From: an uncultured Caulobacteraceae bacterium
GTDB lineage: Bacteria > Pseudomonadota > Alphaproteobacteria > Caulobacterales > TH1-2
Length of the DNA: 26,295 bases
Assembly (NCBI GenBank): GCA_937967425.1
Contig: CALBST010000459.1
Span: 1-26,295 of the forward strand
Reading direction: 5' to 3'
How positions within the stretch are numbered: position 1 is the first letter of the stretch; the number at the start of each line of letters is the position of its first letter. A program made the translations under genes and the position numbers. The notes beneath the pieces are model-generated. The model was given only the letters and a program-made list of their open reading frames with translations, made no database searches and had not been told where the DNA came from. Shown in pieces: positions 1 through 7,862 of the stretch.

Positions 1-555
1 CGCCGCGAGCATGGCGACGATCGGAGCTTTGTCGTCGCTGGCGGATCGCGCGTAAATGCGCGCATCGTCGGCGAGCGGATAAGTGGCGCGCTCCCATGGG
101 ATTATTGCGGCGTCATCCTCGAAACGGCCGCCGCGCAATGTCGGCGTGAATGGCGGCGTGACCCAGGCGTCCAGAGGCTCGACCGGCTGGCCGTCGAAGT
201 GCGCGTAAAAAAGCAACGTCCGCGTCGCGCCTGGCGTGCTGAGTTCGCCGTACACATTGACCGGCGCGCCTGGGGTTTCGATCACGCGCGCACTTATGCC
301 ACGCCGCTCCAGCATCGCGACGAGCACATCAGCGTTGCGGCGAATATCGTCGGGGTTAGAGGCGACGTTCGGGAGCGCCAGCAGCTCACGCAACTCGCGG
401 ACGATGGCTTCCTCGTTTGCGGCGACATGCTCGCGCGCGGCCGTCATCGCGCCGGTCATCGCGGGCGTAGGCGCTGGTGTTTCGGTGCTTGACGGCGGCG
501 CCGGGGCGCATGCACTCAGCGCAATCGCCAGTAGCCCAAGCCAGATTTTCCCCAT
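1..555 (-). CDS. M20-family metallopeptidase lipoprotein (partial, N-terminal part)
   Basis: The reading frame starts at ATG 555-553 and stays open to the window edge, giving 185 residues of N-terminus only. It begins with a short signal peptide ending in the lipobox LSAC (Cys near residue 16), so it is probably an outer- or inner-membrane lipoprotein. The segment YAHFDGQP matches the first metal-binding His block of M20/M28-type di-zinc exopeptidases (usual form GHxDV/GHYDVQP). The later ARSASDDKAP matches the bridging-Asp block (usual form GRGASDDKG). The family removes residues from short peptides or acylated amino acids; the substrate here cannot be told. The product stands alone downstream of hpt on the same strand. 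The rest of the catalytic domain and the dimerisation domain lie outside the window. Confidence 0.85.
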   Translation of the reverse strand, partial: MGKIWLGLLAIALSACAPAPPSSTETPAPTPAMTGAMTAAREHVAANEEAIVRELRELLALPNVASNPDDIRRNADVLVAMLERRGISARVIETPGAPVNVYGELSTPGATRTLLFYAHFDGQPVEPLDAWVTPPFTPTLRGGRFEDDAAIIPWERATYPLADDARIYARSASDDKAPIVAMLAA

Positions 556-578
556 GACGCCCTCCCGTGCGCGATTGT

Positions 579-610
579 AAGCGCCGGCTACCCGGATTGT
601 CCCGGCGCTT
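579..610 (-). terminator. Possible hpt terminator hairpin
   Basis: A perfect 9-bp inverted repeat, AAGCGCCGG (579-587) and CCGGCGCTT (602-610), has a 14-nt loop. It sits 12 bases downstream of the hpt stop codon on the minus strand. The U-tract after it is poor, so intrinsic termination is only plausible. It also lies upstream of the peptidase start at 555. Confidence 0.35.
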
Positions 611-621
611 GCGACGCGCGG

Positions 622-1128
622 TCAGTCGATCGCAGCGATATAGGGCAGGCCGCGGTAGCGGCCTTTGTCGTCCATCCCATAGCCAATCAAGAACTCGGAC
701 GGGGCGTCCCAGCCGATGGCGTCGATATCCTGGCCCAGGGCCTCTGGCTTGCGTACGAAGGCGCAGGCGAGCGTCTGCGTCGCGCCCTTGGCCATCAAAT
801 GCGCCCGCGCGAACGCGATGGTGCGGCCGCTATCGAACACGTCGTCGACGATCAGCACGCCGCGGCCATCGACCGAGCGCGAAATGTCGGCGCGCACGAC
901 AACCTTGCCGCTGCTCTCGCGCTCATCGCGATAGCTTTCGAGCCAAAGCGAGTCATAAATCGGATGAACACCACGCGTTTCGAGCGCGCGCATGAGGTCT
1001 GCGGCAAACGGGATCGCGCCCTGCAGCAGCGCCACGACAGTCCAGTTGTCGTTGAGCTGAGCTGAAAAGCGATCAGCCAGCACATTGACGCGCTGGCTGA
1101 TCTCTTCCGCGGAAAGAAGTATGCGCAC
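622..1128 (-). CDS. hpt: Hypoxanthine phosphoribosyltransferase
   Basis: The 168-residue product has the usual bacterial HPRT length. It transfers the phosphoribosyl group of PRPP to hypoxanthine or guanine in purine salvage, in the cytoplasm. The PRPP-binding loop VLIVDDVFDSGRT is at about residues 91-103. The PPi-binding region VVALLQGAIPFAADL is near residue 31. The C-terminal block GYGMDDKGRYRGLPYI, which helps position the base, is near residues 148-163. The start codon is GTG and directly abuts the stop of the upstream DUF3426 gene (TAA 1131-1129), with no separate ribosome-binding site. It is therefore probably translated by coupling from that gene. Confidence 0.93.
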   Translation of the reverse strand: MRILLSAEEISQRVNVLADRFSAQLNDNWTVVALLQGAIPFAADLMRALETRGVHPIYDSLWLESYRDERESSGKVVVRADISRSVDGRGVLIVDDVFDSGRTIAFARAHLMAKGATQTLACAFVRKPEALGQDIDAIGWDAPSEFLIGYGMDDKGRYRGLPYIAAID

Positions 1129-2028
1129 TTAGCCGGTGGTCAGACGCAAGCCATTGGCCGGACCGAGCTCGCTCGTCGTTGTCGGGTGCGACGGGTCGAC
1201 AAGTTCGTGTCCCGGCTCAAGCGGCTCGTCGAGCAGCAATTCGTCCGGCGCGGCAGATGGCGGCGAAACGTGCGCCGGACCGCCAGCCAGCGATAACTCG
1301 CCAAAGCTCGCAAAGGTCGCTTCGAGGTCGACGGCTTCCGCCGGCGGGTTCGCGACGCGAATCTGGAACGGCACGGCCGCGCCAGCGGCGACCGGCTGAT
1401 CGGTGATCGCGTTCACCAGCTCAAAGATTTCATGCGAGCGCGTATCGCGCAGTGAGATACGCACCGGCGGGACGAGCTTGTCGTCGCGGCCGATGTTGCG
1501 GACCTCGCCACTGACCACGAGCACAGGCGTCGCGCCTTCGAAGTCGCGCTCCACGGCGAGGTCGTAGAACTCAAGACCATAGACGTTCACGTCCAAGCCA
1601 AGCGCGGCGAACGCGCTGGCTGAACGCGGCCACAGTTCGGCGACATCCTGCCTGAACATCACCATGCCGGTAGCGCTTGCCGCGAGGGCTGCGCCTGTGG
1701 CGCCCCACACGACGGCCGCGGCGCGGGCACGATCGCGGCGCATCCGCTCGGACTGCTGCTGGCGGAATTTGGCGGCGGCGGACGGAGCCGGACCGGGTTG
1801 TTCGGCGGCGCGGCGCAATCTTTCGACACGTTCCCGTGTCAAAGGCTCACGGGCGGGCTCGTCAGCGACCCGCGCAGCCGGCGCCTCGGCCGTGGCGCGC
1901 AGCTCAAGCTGCGGCTCGGCGAACCAGGAGAACCCGCATGCAGCACAACGAACGGTGCGGCCAGCCGGACCGATCGCTGCGTCATCCGCATAGTAGCGGG
2001 TCGAGCAAGACGTGCAGGTAAGGATCAT
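1129..2028 (-). CDS. Zinc-finger (MJ0042-type) / DUF3426 membrane protein
   Basis: The 299-residue protein opens with an MJ0042-type zinc ribbon: CxxC pairs at Cys5/Cys8 and Cys28/Cys31 in a Y-rich N-terminus. A basic and acidic linker follows, then one hydrophobic segment at about residues 104-124. The C-terminal half has the beta-rich look of DUF3426, with the phrase VVSGEVRNIGRDDKLVPPV. The likely topology is a cytoplasmic zinc ribbon and a periplasmic C-terminus. In alphaproteobacteria this family commonly sits beside ftsE, as it does here divergently, but its role is not established. It is the first gene of a two-gene unit with hpt. Confidence 0.85.
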   Translation of the reverse strand: MILTCTSCSTRYYADDAAIGPAGRTVRCAACGFSWFAEPQLELRATAEAPAARVADEPAREPLTRERVERLRRAAEQPGPAPSAAAKFRQQQSERMRRDRARAAAVVWGATGAALAASATGMVMFRQDVAELWPRSASAFAALGLDVNVYGLEFYDLAVERDFEGATPVLVVSGEVRNIGRDDKLVPPVRISLRDTRSHEIFELVNAITDQPVAAGAAVPFQIRVANPPAEAVDLEATFASFGELSLAGGPAHVSPPSAAPDELLLDEPLEPGHELVDPSHPTTTSELGPANGLRLTTG

Positions 2029-2093
2029 GTTAATACGTTCAGCTGCCCCAATAACCGTCTTCGGTGCATTGATTCTATTTAGCTTGTCCAGTC

Positions 2094-2834
2094 ATGGCCC
2101 GTCCCCGCGCTAGTATTGAAACCGATCTATTCGAGCGCGGCGTGTTGGTTCGCCTCTCGAATGTTGACGCCGGTTATGGCGCATCCACCGTTCTGATGGG
2201 TGTCGACTTCGAAGCCCGCTCGGGTGAGGTCAATCTCATCACCGGCCCTGCTGCTGCAGGTAAGACTACATTTACGCATCTCTTGCGCCTAGCACTGCCG
2301 CCCCGCTCTGGCCGAAGTGTAATACTTGGTGTCGACGTTATTCGCGCGCGCTCGCGCGACATCGCGGATGCGAAGCGGCGCATTGGCTATGTCGCTGAAA
2401 ATCCAGTGTTCATTGAACAGTGGTCGACGTTCGACAACGTCGCGATGCCGCTCAGAATGCTGGGGCAGAAACCGCGCGACTACTCAGACGACGTGCGAGA
2501 ACTTGTGGATTTCGTGGGCCTTGGCGGCGCCGCCGAGTTGCCAGTGGAAAAACTTTCAGGAGCGGAACGACGCCGGGCCGCCATTGCACGCGCCCTCGCC
2601 GCCAAGCCCAACCTGATTTTGGCGGACGATCCCACCGCCGGCATGTCGCCCGCGGACGGCCGCCGCATCGTGAAGCTGCTCTCGGAGATGCGCCGTGTCG
2701 GCGCCGGCGTCGTGATCGCAAGCCAGGACGACACGCTCGCCGATGTCGCCCCGATGTGGGTATGGCGGATCGATCGCGGCCGGCTCTCTCAGCCAGAGCA
2801 GACTGAAGCGGTAGATGCGGAGGCGTACGAATGA
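2094..2834 (+). CDS. ftsE: Cell-division ABC transporter ATP-binding protein FtsE (substituted catalytic motifs)
   Basis: This 246-residue ABC ATPase is directly followed by ftsX, which fixes its identity. FtsE couples ATP use to FtsX-controlled activation of periplasmic murein hydrolases at the division site. Walker A is intact (GPAAAGKT, 51-58) and the signature reads LSGAE (154-158) followed by RRRAAIARALA. Three usual catalytic positions differ: the Q-loop position is Glu102 (YVAENPVF), the residue after the Walker B Asp178 is Asp179 in place of Glu (LILADDPTAG), and the H-switch position is Gln211 (VIASQDD). The N-terminus is about 15 residues longer than usual, and a GTG at 2142 is an alternative start. 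I see no clear ribosome-binding site at 2094. Confidence 0.9.
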   Translation: MARPRASIETDLFERGVLVRLSNVDAGYGASTVLMGVDFEARSGEVNLITGPAAAGKTTFTHLLRLALPPRSGRSVILGVDVIRARSRDIADAKRRIGYVAENPVFIEQWSTFDNVAMPLRMLGQKPRDYSDDVRELVDFVGLGGAAELPVEKLSGAERRRAAIARALAAKPNLILADDPTAGMSPADGRRIVKLLSEMRRVGAGVVIASQDDTLADVAPMWVWRIDRGRLSQPEQTEAVDAEAYE

Positions 2835-3691
2835 GGGGCGGCCTGCTGGGCGTCGAGCGCGCCCTCTTCTGGACACTGGCGTTCGCCGCCTTCGCCGCCG
2901 CAGCGGTGGGCCTCGCCGCACGGGCCGCTGACCGCGTAGCGGTGGATTACGAACAGCAGCGCAACGCCTACGCGATCGTGCGGGTACTCGCGCCAGACGG
3001 CCCCGCCGGGATGGCGGCGGCTGAAACCGCACTCGCCAGCGCCCCACATGTGACCAGCGCCGCGCCCATGACGGCGGGGCGCGCGGCGGCGCTGCTGAGC
3101 GAGGCCAGCGGCGAACCTATTGATCCGGCGCATGTCCCCGACCTGCGCCTCATCGAAATCGAGCTGGCGCCCGCCTCACCGCAAGCCGATGTCTCGGGCG
3201 ACATTGTTGCGGCCTTGGCGGCGGGCGGCGTCACCGCCGAAGTGATTGAGGCGCCGGACGGATCGGGCGGCGGCGGCCTTGCTTCGCGCGTGCGCGGCGC
3301 GGCGTTTTGGGGCGCGGTCGCATTCGCGGGGATGATGGCGGTGATCGCCTGGCTGGCCGCGCGCGGCTTGGCGGCGCGCCGGCGGGAAATGGTGACGGTG
3401 ATGTGCGATCTTGGCGCGACACGGAGCCAGACGGCGGGCCGCATTGCCGACGAAGCCGCCGTGCTGGGTCTTTACGCGGGCGTCGCCGGCGGCGTGCTTG
3501 CTGCTATCGCAGGCGTAATCGTTCTCATGCTGGCCATTCCGGGCACGACGCTGAACACTCTCCCGGCCATGATTCTGCCGGTTGACCTTGTGCCCATCGC
3601 CGCCGTTCCGTTGCTCACCGCCATCGTGGCGGGCGCCGGCGCGCGCGCCGCGGCCGGACACTTCCACGGCCAAGCCGCACGGCTCGGCTGA
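2831..3691 (+). CDS. ftsX: Cell-division protein FtsX
   Basis: The 286-residue membrane protein overlaps ftsE by 4 bases (ATGA). Four hydrophobic segments are visible, at about residues 12-30, 158-178, 208-236 and 250-272. The first two enclose a periplasmic loop of about 125 residues. This is the FtsX topology (extracellular domain 1 plus a three-helix C-terminal block). The cytosolic turn AARRREMVTVMCDLGATRSQ after TM2 matches the conserved region that contacts FtsE. The protein is expected to partner FtsE in the inner membrane and signal to amidases or their activators. Confidence 0.9.
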   Translation: MRGGLLGVERALFWTLAFAAFAAAAVGLAARAADRVAVDYEQQRNAYAIVRVLAPDGPAGMAAAETALASAPHVTSAAPMTAGRAAALLSEASGEPIDPAHVPDLRLIEIELAPASPQADVSGDIVAALAAGGVTAEVIEAPDGSGGGGLASRVRGAAFWGAVAFAGMMAVIAWLAARGLAARRREMVTVMCDLGATRSQTAGRIADEAAVLGLYAGVAGGVLAAIAGVIVLMLAIPGTTLNTLPAMILPVDLVPIAAVPLLTAIVAGAGARAAAGHFHGQAARLG

Positions 3692-4305
3692 TGCGCGGCA
3701 TACTCTTCTGGGCGGCGATCATCGCACTCGTGGCGTTTCTCGCCGGCTTTTGGAGTTTCGCCCAAGACGTTCGCCGCGAAGCGGATGAGCCGCCGCAGGC
3801 GCAAGCGATCGTCGCGCTCACCGGCGGCTCGCTTGAGCGGCTGACGACGGGCGTGCGTTTGCTCGAAGAACGCAAGGGCGAACGCCTGTTGATCTCCGGC
3901 GTCAATCGTATCGTCACCGATGACGAACTCTACCAGGTACTCAATGTCGATCCCGCGCTCGGCGCGTGCTGCATAGATGTCGGCCGTTCGGCGGAAGATA
4001 CGCTTGGCAATGCTTCGGAGACCGCCGCGTGGGCGCGCCAGCATCGCTACACCGAGATCATCCTCGTCACCGACGACTATCACATGCCGCGCAGCCGAGC
4101 AGAGCTTGAGGTCGCGTTGCCCGAGGCGAACATTCATCCTTATCCGGTGCGAACGCGCTGGACCGACCCGGACCTCTGGCGCAGCGACCTGGGCGCGGCG
4201 ACGCGACTGGGCGCCGAGTATGTGAAATATCTTGTCATTCGCGGGCGGGAAGCGTTGATCGGCCTCGGTGGCAACGACACTGAGGCGGCCCCGGACAACG
4301 CATGA
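3691..4305 (+). CDS. DUF218 / YdcF-ElyC-SanA family envelope protein
   Basis: The 204-residue protein has an N-terminal membrane anchor (about residues 4-22) and a DUF218 domain. Recognisable blocks are IVALTGGSLERLTTGVRLLEE, the core ERLLISGVN, SAEDTLGNASETAAWA and ILVTDDYHMPRSRAEL. The family includes ElyC and SanA, which are linked to envelope integrity and peptidoglycan or lipid-carrier metabolism in E. coli; the biochemical activity remains uncertain. The gene overlaps the ftsX stop by one base (TGATG) and overlaps plsC by four, so translation is probably coupled within the ftsEX operon. Confidence 0.85.
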   Translation: MRGILFWAAIIALVAFLAGFWSFAQDVRREADEPPQAQAIVALTGGSLERLTTGVRLLEERKGERLLISGVNRIVTDDELYQVLNVDPALGACCIDVGRSAEDTLGNASETAAWARQHRYTEIILVTDDYHMPRSRAELEVALPEANIHPYPVRTRWTDPDLWRSDLGAATRLGAEYVKYLVIRGREALIGLGGNDTEAAPDNA

Positions 4306-5030
4306 ACTGGCTTCGTAGTTTCATCTTCGTCATCTGGCTTTATGCCTCGATGGCTGTCATCGGTTTGGTCTTGTGGCCGCTCGTTGTGTTCGATGAGCGC
4401 CATATCTGGACCGCGTTGCGCTCGTGGGGGCGCGCCACGCTTTGGGGGCTGCGCTGGATTATCGGGGCGCGCGTTTCGTTCGAAGGCCTCGAACATGTGC
4501 CGCAGGGTGGCGCGTTGATCGCGATGAAACACCAATCGGCGCTCGACACCATCGCGCCAGCACTCTTCATTCCGCGCCCCGTCTATGTTTATAAAAAAGA
4601 ACTCGGCAACGTTCCGGTGATGGGCGCGTATCTGAAGCGCAATCAGATCGGCGTCGATCGTAGCGGACACGCGAAGGCGTTGAAGAGCTTGATGCGTGGC
4701 GCGCGCGAGGCTGTCGCCAAAGGCGGCCAGGTGCTGATCTTCCCAGAAGGCACGCGCCAGGAACTCGACGCGCCGCCGGATTACAAGCCAGGCATTGCGG
4801 CGATGTACAAAGACCTTGGCGTGGCAGTGACGCCGGTGGCGCTCAACACCGGCCTCATCTGGAAGCCGAAAGGCATCATGCGCTCGCCCGGACATGTGAC
4901 ATTCAAGGTGCTGCCGCCAATTCCGCCCGGTTTGTCGCGCGACGAGTTCATGGCGGAACTTGAGCGCGTGCTCGAAACCGAGAGCCAAGCCTTGCTCCCG
5001 CCGGATAGGCGTCGCACCGTGGCGCAATGA
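4302..5030 (+). CDS. plsC: 1-acyl-sn-glycerol-3-phosphate acyltransferase
   Basis: The 242-residue membrane acyltransferase converts lysophosphatidic acid to phosphatidic acid in phospholipid synthesis. Two hydrophobic segments occupy about residues 6-30. The catalytic HX4D motif is His77...Asp82 (KHQSALD). Block II is GVDR (117-120) and block III is FPEGTR (147-152). A TPVALNTG segment corresponds to block IV. The start ATG overlaps the stop of the DUF218 gene (ATGA), and its own stop overlaps the next start in the same way. A lysophospholipid acyltransferase of another specificity within the family cannot be excluded. Confidence 0.9.
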   Translation: MNWLRSFIFVIWLYASMAVIGLVLWPLVVFDERHIWTALRSWGRATLWGLRWIIGARVSFEGLEHVPQGGALIAMKHQSALDTIAPALFIPRPVYVYKKELGNVPVMGAYLKRNQIGVDRSGHAKALKSLMRGAREAVAKGGQVLIFPEGTRQELDAPPDYKPGIAAMYKDLGVAVTPVALNTGLIWKPKGIMRSPGHVTFKVLPPIPPGLSRDEFMAELERVLETESQALLPPDRRRTVAQ

Positions 5031-6031
5031 AAATTCGCGGGCTTTGGCTGACTGTTCCCTGGGTGCTGTTCGTTTTGGCGGCGCTCGCATGGGTGTTCTA
5101 CTGGCACTCCCTCGCCAACGAAGCTGAGCGGCAAGTCCGCGGTTGGGCATTCGAACAAAACGCCGGCGGCGCAACAGTCGAGATCGACCGCATCGTCCGT
5201 CACGGTTTTCCGGTGTTGATGCGGCTGGAGCTGCAGGGCGTCAGTTACCTGTCTGCGCGCGGCGGCTGGGGCGCTGAAACAGATCGCGCCGACCTGCACA
5301 TCCAGGTGCTCAACCCCCAACACGTCATTCTCGAAGCGCAAGCGCCGATAACGATCACACGCGCGGGCGGCGCCACGACCCACATCAGCGCCGATGCCCT
5401 AATAGCCAGCCTGCGCACCGAACGCGGCGCACTCGCTGTCGCCGGCGTTGAGGCGGACAATCTGGTGCTCGACGATCCGGCTGAAGAAGGCGTTCTGCAC
5501 GCCACGAAGGTCGTCGCCAATGTGCGCCCCGACCCGCGCGCGCGTGGCGAATACCAATTGGCGTTCGATGCACAGGCGATCACGCTGCCGCGCCCTGTGC
5601 GTAGTTTTGAAGCCTTCGGTCTCGACGTCGCGCGCATGCGCGCAGCCATCGTGGTCACACACGGCGCGCTGATACTGCAAACCGCCCCCGGCGATCCGCT
5701 CGGCGCCTGGCGTGAAGGCGGCGGCCGGTTGCGCTTCGAAGCGTTGGAGCTGAACTGGGGGCCGCTGCAGACAACCGGCACCGGCGAAGGCGGGCTGGAT
5801 GCGCAGCGCCGCCTGGATGGACGCCTAGTTCTCCCCGTTGAACGCCCAGCGCCGGTCCTCACTGCCATCGCCAATGGCCCGCGGATCGATGGCGACGCAC
5901 GCCGTGCGTTGAGTTTGCTGGCGGCCGGCTACGTCGTGACCGGCGACGACATCACGCTCGATATCGGCGCCGATGATGGAATACTGCGCGTTGAGGGCTT
6001 GCCGGTGCGGCCGCTGCCGCCGGTGTACTAG
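5027..6031 (+). CDS. DUF2125 domain-containing protein
   Basis: The 334-residue protein has an N-terminal signal-anchor helix (about residues 7-25) followed by a long beta-rich periplasmic part. The start, with a WYW-like cluster and the phrase ERQVRGWAFEQNAGG, resembles the alphaproteobacterial DUF2125 family. Repeated amphipathic strands such as LHIQVLNPQHVILEAQAPITI recall AsmA-like lipid-contacting proteins, but that is only a shape argument. It is the last gene of the ftsEX-DUF218-plsC operon (4-base overlap with plsC). Its stop codon shares the palindromic CTAG with the stop of the convergent tyrosine gene. The function is unknown. Confidence 0.75.
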   Translation: MKIRGLWLTVPWVLFVLAALAWVFYWHSLANEAERQVRGWAFEQNAGGATVEIDRIVRHGFPVLMRLELQGVSYLSARGGWGAETDRADLHIQVLNPQHVILEAQAPITITRAGGATTHISADALIASLRTERGALAVAGVEADNLVLDDPAEEGVLHATKVVANVRPDPRARGEYQLAFDAQAITLPRPVRSFEAFGLDVARMRAAIVVTHGALILQTAPGDPLGAWREGGGRLRFEALELNWGPLQTTGTGEGGLDAQRRLDGRLVLPVERPAPVLTAIANGPRIDGDARRALSLLAAGYVVTGDDITLDIGADDGILRVEGLPVRPLPPVY

Positions 6032-6951
6032 CTCTTCTGGTCCCGGCCCCAATTGGGCGCCGGCGTGTCTTGACCGGCGTCAATGACTTCACGGCGCATG
6101 CGCCGCGCCCGGTCAAACAGATCGTAGAGCGTGTCGCCGTCGCCCCAGCGGATCGCGCGCTGCAGTGCGGCCAGATCCTCCGAGAACCGCCCCAGCACTT
6201 CGAGCACGGCTTCGCGATTGTTCAAAAACACGTCGCGCCACATGGTCGGATCGCTGGCGGCGATGCGGGTGAAATCGCGGAAACCGGAGGCGGAGTATTT
6301 GACGACTTCGCTTTCGGTAACGCTTTCCAGATCCTCCGCCATCGCAACAATGTTGAACGCGATGAGGTGCGGCAGGTGGCTGGTGACCGCCAGCACGACA
6401 TCGTGGCGCGTTGCATCCATGCGCTCGACATTGGCGCCGAGCCCCCGCCAGAAGTGTTCGAGCTGATCGACAGCGGCAGCGTAAGCCTCTGTCTGTTCCG
6501 GCAGCGGCGTCAGGATTTGCCAGCGGTTCTGAAACAAGGCCGCAAAACCGGCATCGGGCCCGGAGTGTTCGGTGCCGGCGAGCGGGTGCCCCGGAACGAA
6601 ATAGACGAAGGTCGGCAGCGTTTCCCTCAGCGCGTCGACGACAGCTTGCTTCACCGAGCCGACATCGGTAACGATCGCGCCGATCTTCAGTCCGCGCCTG
6701 CACGCAGCGGCAGCCGCCGCCATCGCGCCAACCGGCACAGCGAGCACGACAAGCTCAGCCTTTTCGACCGCCTTCTCAGCGTCATCGAATACTTCACCGA
6801 GCCCAAGCGCACGCGCGCGCGCGCGCACGGCGGGGTTTGCGTCGTAGAGCTGGATGGCATTGGCTACGCCATACTCACGCGCGGCGTGCGCGATGGATGC
6901 GCCGATCAAGCCAACGCCAATAATGGCGATGCGGTCGAAAACCATGGGCAT
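6028..6951 (-). CDS. tyrA: Prephenate/arogenate dehydrogenase family protein
   Basis: The 307-residue oxidoreductase catalyses oxidative decarboxylation of prephenate or arogenate in tyrosine synthesis. The Rossmann motif GVGLIG is at residues 12-17, and Asp37 at the end of beta-2 (LYDANP) predicts NAD preference over NADP. The catalytic-His block GHPLAGTEHSGP lies near residue 121, typical of the cyclohexadienyl dehydrogenase (TyrC) branch. Start ATG 6951 overlaps the stop of the upstream chorismate mutase gene by one base; an in-frame ATG at 6945 is an alternative. A run of alternating purine/pyrimidine (6807-6829) encodes an Ala-Arg repeat. Prephenate versus arogenate specificity cannot be told from the sequence. 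Confidence 0.9.
   Translation of the reverse strand: MPMVFDRIAIIGVGLIGASIAHAAREYGVANAIQLYDANPAVRARARALGLGEVFDDAEKAVEKAELVVLAVPVGAMAAAAAACRRGLKIGAIVTDVGSVKQAVVDALRETLPTFVYFVPGHPLAGTEHSGPDAGFAALFQNRWQILTPLPEQTEAYAAAVDQLEHFWRGLGANVERMDATRHDVVLAVTSHLPHLIAFNIVAMAEDLESVTESEVVKYSASGFRDFTRIAASDPTMWRDVFLNNREAVLEVLGRFSEDLAALQRAIRWGDGDTLYDLFDRARRMRREVIDAGQDTPAPNWGRDQKS
6807..6829. repeat. Alternating CG tract inside tyrA
   Basis: A 23-bp perfectly alternating purine-pyrimidine stretch contains an uninterrupted (CG)7C core at 6812-6826. It encodes ARARA in the dehydrogenase. Such tracts can adopt Z-DNA and are prone to slippage. Its presence in a coding frame is easily explained by Arg/Ala codon choice in GC-rich DNA. 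Confidence 0.6.
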
Positions 6952-7763
6952 TAGACGCGCGCGTACGAGCCGAGGACGCGGACGCTGTCGAGGCCCGAAC
7001 GCGCCAGCGCCGCCGCGCGCGGATCGTCGAGGCCGATAAAGCCCTCCACCCGCACCAGCACGCGGGGCTCCGCCCGCGCGATTTCGCGGCCGGTGAAGCC
7101 GACCTCGTTCAGCGCCCGTTGCAGCCGATGGTGCGGATCGAAGGCGATCAGCATGGTGACGTCGTTGCCGGCTTCTTCGGTCTGAGAGCCTGCGAAGACG
7201 GCAGCTTCCGGCTCGTCTGAGCCGCCAAGCAGAGGCAGGCCGGCGATAATGTGGAGATTATGGAAGCGCCGTTCGGATAGCGCCGGCCACCAAGCGCCGA
7301 CGCCAGGCGCCGCCGGCCAACTTGTCACCGCCACCACGGTTTCGGGGTTTTCCGCGGCCTTTTGCAGCGCGGCTTGCGGCTCGCCCAAATCCTTGATCCG
7401 CGTTCGGGCGCCGAAATGACGGCGTGCGATATCAAACAGCCGCGCCGGATCTCCGCGTCCGCCGCCGACGACGACGTCGATGATGCGCTGCCGGCGCAGC
7501 GACGCCGCGATCATCGCGCGCCAAATCTCGACCACGAATTCGCGTTCCAGCGGCGCTGGCGCTTCCGCAACGAGCCGCCGCAGCAAAGCCACTTCGCGGC
7601 CCGGCCGGATCGGCAGACCCTGCTCCGGAGGCTTCAGGCCAGCGAGCTTATCGGCGGCGCGCAGGCGCTCCGCCAAAAGCGAAAGCAGCGTCTTATCGAT
7701 GCCATCGATTTCAGCGCGGATCGTTTCGAGTGGCGAACCTGGCGGGGGGCTCTGGTCGTTCAT
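6951..7763 (-). CDS. Chorismate mutase with unassigned C-terminal domain
   Basis: The 270-residue protein carries an AroQ-type chorismate mutase domain at about residues 11-93. The helix with Arg16, the basic AERLRAADKLAGLK segment, the RPGRE turn (Arg56/Glu57) and the C-terminal helix WRAMIAASLRRQ with Gln92 match the active-site pattern. It makes prephenate from chorismate. The remaining 170 or so residues are not a recognisable prephenate dehydratase: I see none of the strict dehydratase motifs. Segments such as DIARRHFGARTRIKDL and a final VRVEGFIGLDDPRAA nevertheless suggest a PBP-like or ACT-like descendant. The gene is coupled to tyrA by a one-base overlap and divergent from metX. Confidence 0.85.
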   Translation of the reverse strand: MNDQSPPPGSPLETIRAEIDGIDKTLLSLLAERLRAADKLAGLKPPEQGLPIRPGREVALLRRLVAEAPAPLEREFVVEIWRAMIAASLRRQRIIDVVVGGGRGDPARLFDIARRHFGARTRIKDLGEPQAALQKAAENPETVVAVTSWPAAPGVGAWWPALSERRFHNLHIIAGLPLLGGSDEPEAAVFAGSQTEEAGNDVTMLIAFDPHHRLQRALNEVGFTGREIARAEPRVLVRVEGFIGLDDPRAAALARSGLDSVRVLGSYARV

Positions 7764-7791
7764 CCCTGGAACCTTAGCGGTCTTTCATGCT

Positions 7792-7862
7792 CAGCGCCAA
7801 CGAGGCGCTGCGCAACGCGAGTCTTCAACAGCAGCCGCCCGCGCCAGGGGGATATTTCCCCC
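7792..7862 (+). promoter_or_regulatory. metX 5' region with two perfect hairpins
   Basis: The 123-bp gap between the divergent chorismate mutase and metX genes holds two exact inverted repeats. The first is CAGCGCC/GGCGCTG at 7792-7798 and 7804-7810 (5-nt loop). The second is GGGGGA/TCCCCC at 7847-7852 and 7857-7862 (4-nt loop), ending 24 bases before the metX start. In alphaproteobacteria metX is often under a SAM-II riboswitch, but I cannot match the SAM-II conserved bases here. Operator, attenuator and chance GC pairing remain open. Confidence 0.3.

Noticed and set aside
2029..2093. Promoter search between DUF3426 and ftsE
   Set aside because: The 65-base divergent gap is relatively AT-rich, but I cannot defend specific -35/-10 boxes.
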